Positions 62,713-64,000 of a stretch of 64,000 nt of DNA are shown here, piece by piece (the stretch's first letter is position 1; every line of letters starts with the position of its first letter). The notes beneath the pieces are model-generated. The model did not search any database, was not told where the DNA came from, and worked only from the letters and a program-made list of their open reading frames with translations. This stretch comes from Gorsachius magnificus. Lineage: Eukaryota > Chordata > Aves > Pelecaniformes > Ardeidae. Both the position numbers and the translations under genes were made by a program. The stretch spans positions 34,008,885 to 34,072,884 of the forward strand of contig CM067109.1 in the NCBI GenBank assembly GCA_034008185.1. The letters run 5' to 3'.

Positions 62713-63271
62713 TGTCCTGGTTTTGGCTGGGATAGAGTTAATTTTCTTCACAGAAGCTAGCATAGTGCTGTGCTTTGGATTTAGTGCCAGAAGAATGTTG
62801 ATAACACACCCATGTTTTTAGTTGTTGCCAAGTAGTGCTCAGACTACTCAAGGACTTTTTGAGCTTCTCCTGCTCGGCCAGGTGCATAACAAGCTGGGAG
62901 TACAGCACAGCTAGGACCCAAACTGTCCAAAGAGCTATTCCATACCATAGAACGTCATGTTCGGGGGGGTTGGTGGGTCGGTCGGTCGCTCAGGTACTGA
63001 TCGCTGCTCGGGATGGGCTGGGCATCGGTCGGCGGGTGGTGAGCAATTGCATTGTGCATCACTTGTTTTATATATTCTATATATTCTCTTACCATTATTA
63101 TTATTATTATTATTATTCTCTCTTATTAAACTGTCTCTATCTCAACCCACGGGTCTTACTTTTTTTTTTTCTTTCTTTTCTCCGATTCTCTCCCCCATCC
63201 CACTGAGGGGGGGGGGGGAGTGAGCGAGCGGCTGCGTGGTGCTTAGTTGCCAGCCGGGTTAAACCACGACA
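62713..63271 (+). mobile_element. Solo LTR, same family as the 14.1-kb copy, copy B
   Basis: 559 bp on the plus strand, TGTCCTGGTTTTGGCTGG to TAAACCACGACA. It is flanked by a perfect 5-bp duplication, AATCC, at 62708-62712 and 63272-63276. A TATA-like TTTTATATATTC sits near 63067 and the polyadenylation signal ATTAAA is at 63125-63130, followed by the CCCACGGGTC region expected near the R/U5 border. It closely matches copy A but has a shorter GGTCGG/GATCG-rich segment and a shorter trinucleotide run. No internal viral genes are present. Confidence 0.95.
63093..63118. repeat. ATT trinucleotide microsatellite inside LTR copy B
   Basis: An uninterrupted run of ATT units, just upstream of the LTR polyadenylation signal. 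Confidence 0.9.
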
Positions 63272-63276
63272 AATCC

Positions 63277-64000
63277 CTACATTCTGCCATTTGAATAGTC
63301 TATTGCATTGAAATGGCTATTAAAAGTCTTTGTTACATCTCTTCTGCCATCTTCCTTTGAACTCTGGTGGTTTTGATGCTATTGATCAGTATATGATCAT
63401 TATTTTTTGTATGCATACCTCCCTAAGCTTGTTTATATGGATTCCTATAAAACTGAACTATGAAACCACATCTGCTTTCTCTTAAGAAATTTTACTTGCT
63501 AGTATAATTACAGAGAACTCAAATGTATGTCTATTACAACAAAGAAACATAAAACTGATAAACCAAGATTTTTAGGAGTTTTTACAAAAAAATTTGTGTT
63601 TTGCTCTGTTTGGTAATGATGCTTCATTTTTGAAGGAAATACTAAATGTTTACTTGCAACTACATTTCAGGGTGGTAGTACTTCAGGAGTTATAACCACT
63701 GATTTTCTGTGAACTTATTATTTGACCTCTGTCAAATCTGGTTGGAATAGGATGTACATGTCAAAAAGTTTGATGTGAGAGATTGCATAAAGAAGTTGGA
63801 CTAAAGGTAGGTTCAAATCAGTTCAGTACAGCCCACATTCTGCCTTATTGCCAGAGTAGTAATAGGAAATGGAAGAGCACTCATAGTGGTTCTGTATTTA
63901 ATGTTAGCATACTGGAACATGAGGAAGTACTGCAGAATGTGTGCATACCATTTACCTTTTTAAGGAGTAAAATATGTATTGGTATAAAATGATAAACCAT
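63277..64000. other. Gene-free sequence
   Basis: AT-rich with only short open frames, running to the window end. Confidence 0.5.

Noticed and set aside
1..64000. CRISPR arrays, operons, phage or other prokaryote-type defence systems, tRNA and rRNA genes
   Set aside because: No spaced direct repeats, no tRNA A/B-box pair and no rRNA sequence were noticed by eye; sequence character is entirely that of vertebrate nuclear DNA.

Overview
The window looks like a bird nuclear genome. It is AT-rich, intron- and intergenic-dominated DNA with many 5'-truncated CR1 LINEs (the dominant avian retrotransposon, recognised by their reverse-transcriptase remnants and by 3' tails of the ATTCTATGATTCTATG type) and two solo LTRs of one avian endogenous-retrovirus family. 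No bacterial, plasmid or viral gene system is present. The one host gene I recognise is MACIR (C5orf30). Human MACIR lies at 5q21, which is largely syntenic with the avian Z chromosome, so a Z location is likely but is inferred, not seen.

Layout. Bases 1 to about 11.5 kb: gene-free sequence. 11.57-12.16 kb: CR1 fragment on the minus strand. 14.096-14.696 kb: solo LTR, minus orientation, with a perfect 5-bp target-site duplication. 15.7-16.9 kb: decayed ancient LINE on the plus strand, split by a CR1 tail. About 17-31.5 kb: gene-free AT-rich sequence with one isolated CpG-rich patch near 28.9 kb. 31.5-32.66 kb: another ancient LINE on the minus strand, holding a near-perfect 40-bp-arm hairpin. 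35.03-38.51 kb: a plus-strand CR1 interrupted by a minus-strand CR1 (nested insertion). 45.146-45.790 kb: the MACIR coding exon on the minus strand. 49.02-50.385 kb: a CR1 on the minus strand within the MACIR transcription unit. 55.28-56.66 kb: a strong CpG island, the expected MACIR promoter and first exon. 56.8-60.6 kb: upstream flank with short CR1 pieces and a pentanucleotide satellite. 62.713-63.271 kb: second solo LTR, plus orientation, also with a perfect 5-bp duplication.

How the parts fit. MACIR is transcribed right to left: CpG-island promoter near 56 kb, non-coding first exon ending at a good splice donor, a roughly 10-kb intron that holds a CR1, and one terminal exon with the whole 207-codon reading frame. 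The most interesting structural signal is a patch of about 740 bp shared, in opposite orientation, by the CR1 at 37.55-38.29 kb and the CR1 at 49.23-49.97 kb. My line-by-line comparison found one substitution and two indels inside the patch, yet both elements diverge sharply just outside it. This is what interlocus gene conversion between inverted repeats would look like, and the two repeats flank the MACIR coding exon. I found no convincing previously undescribed gene system; the novelty here is in repeat dynamics.
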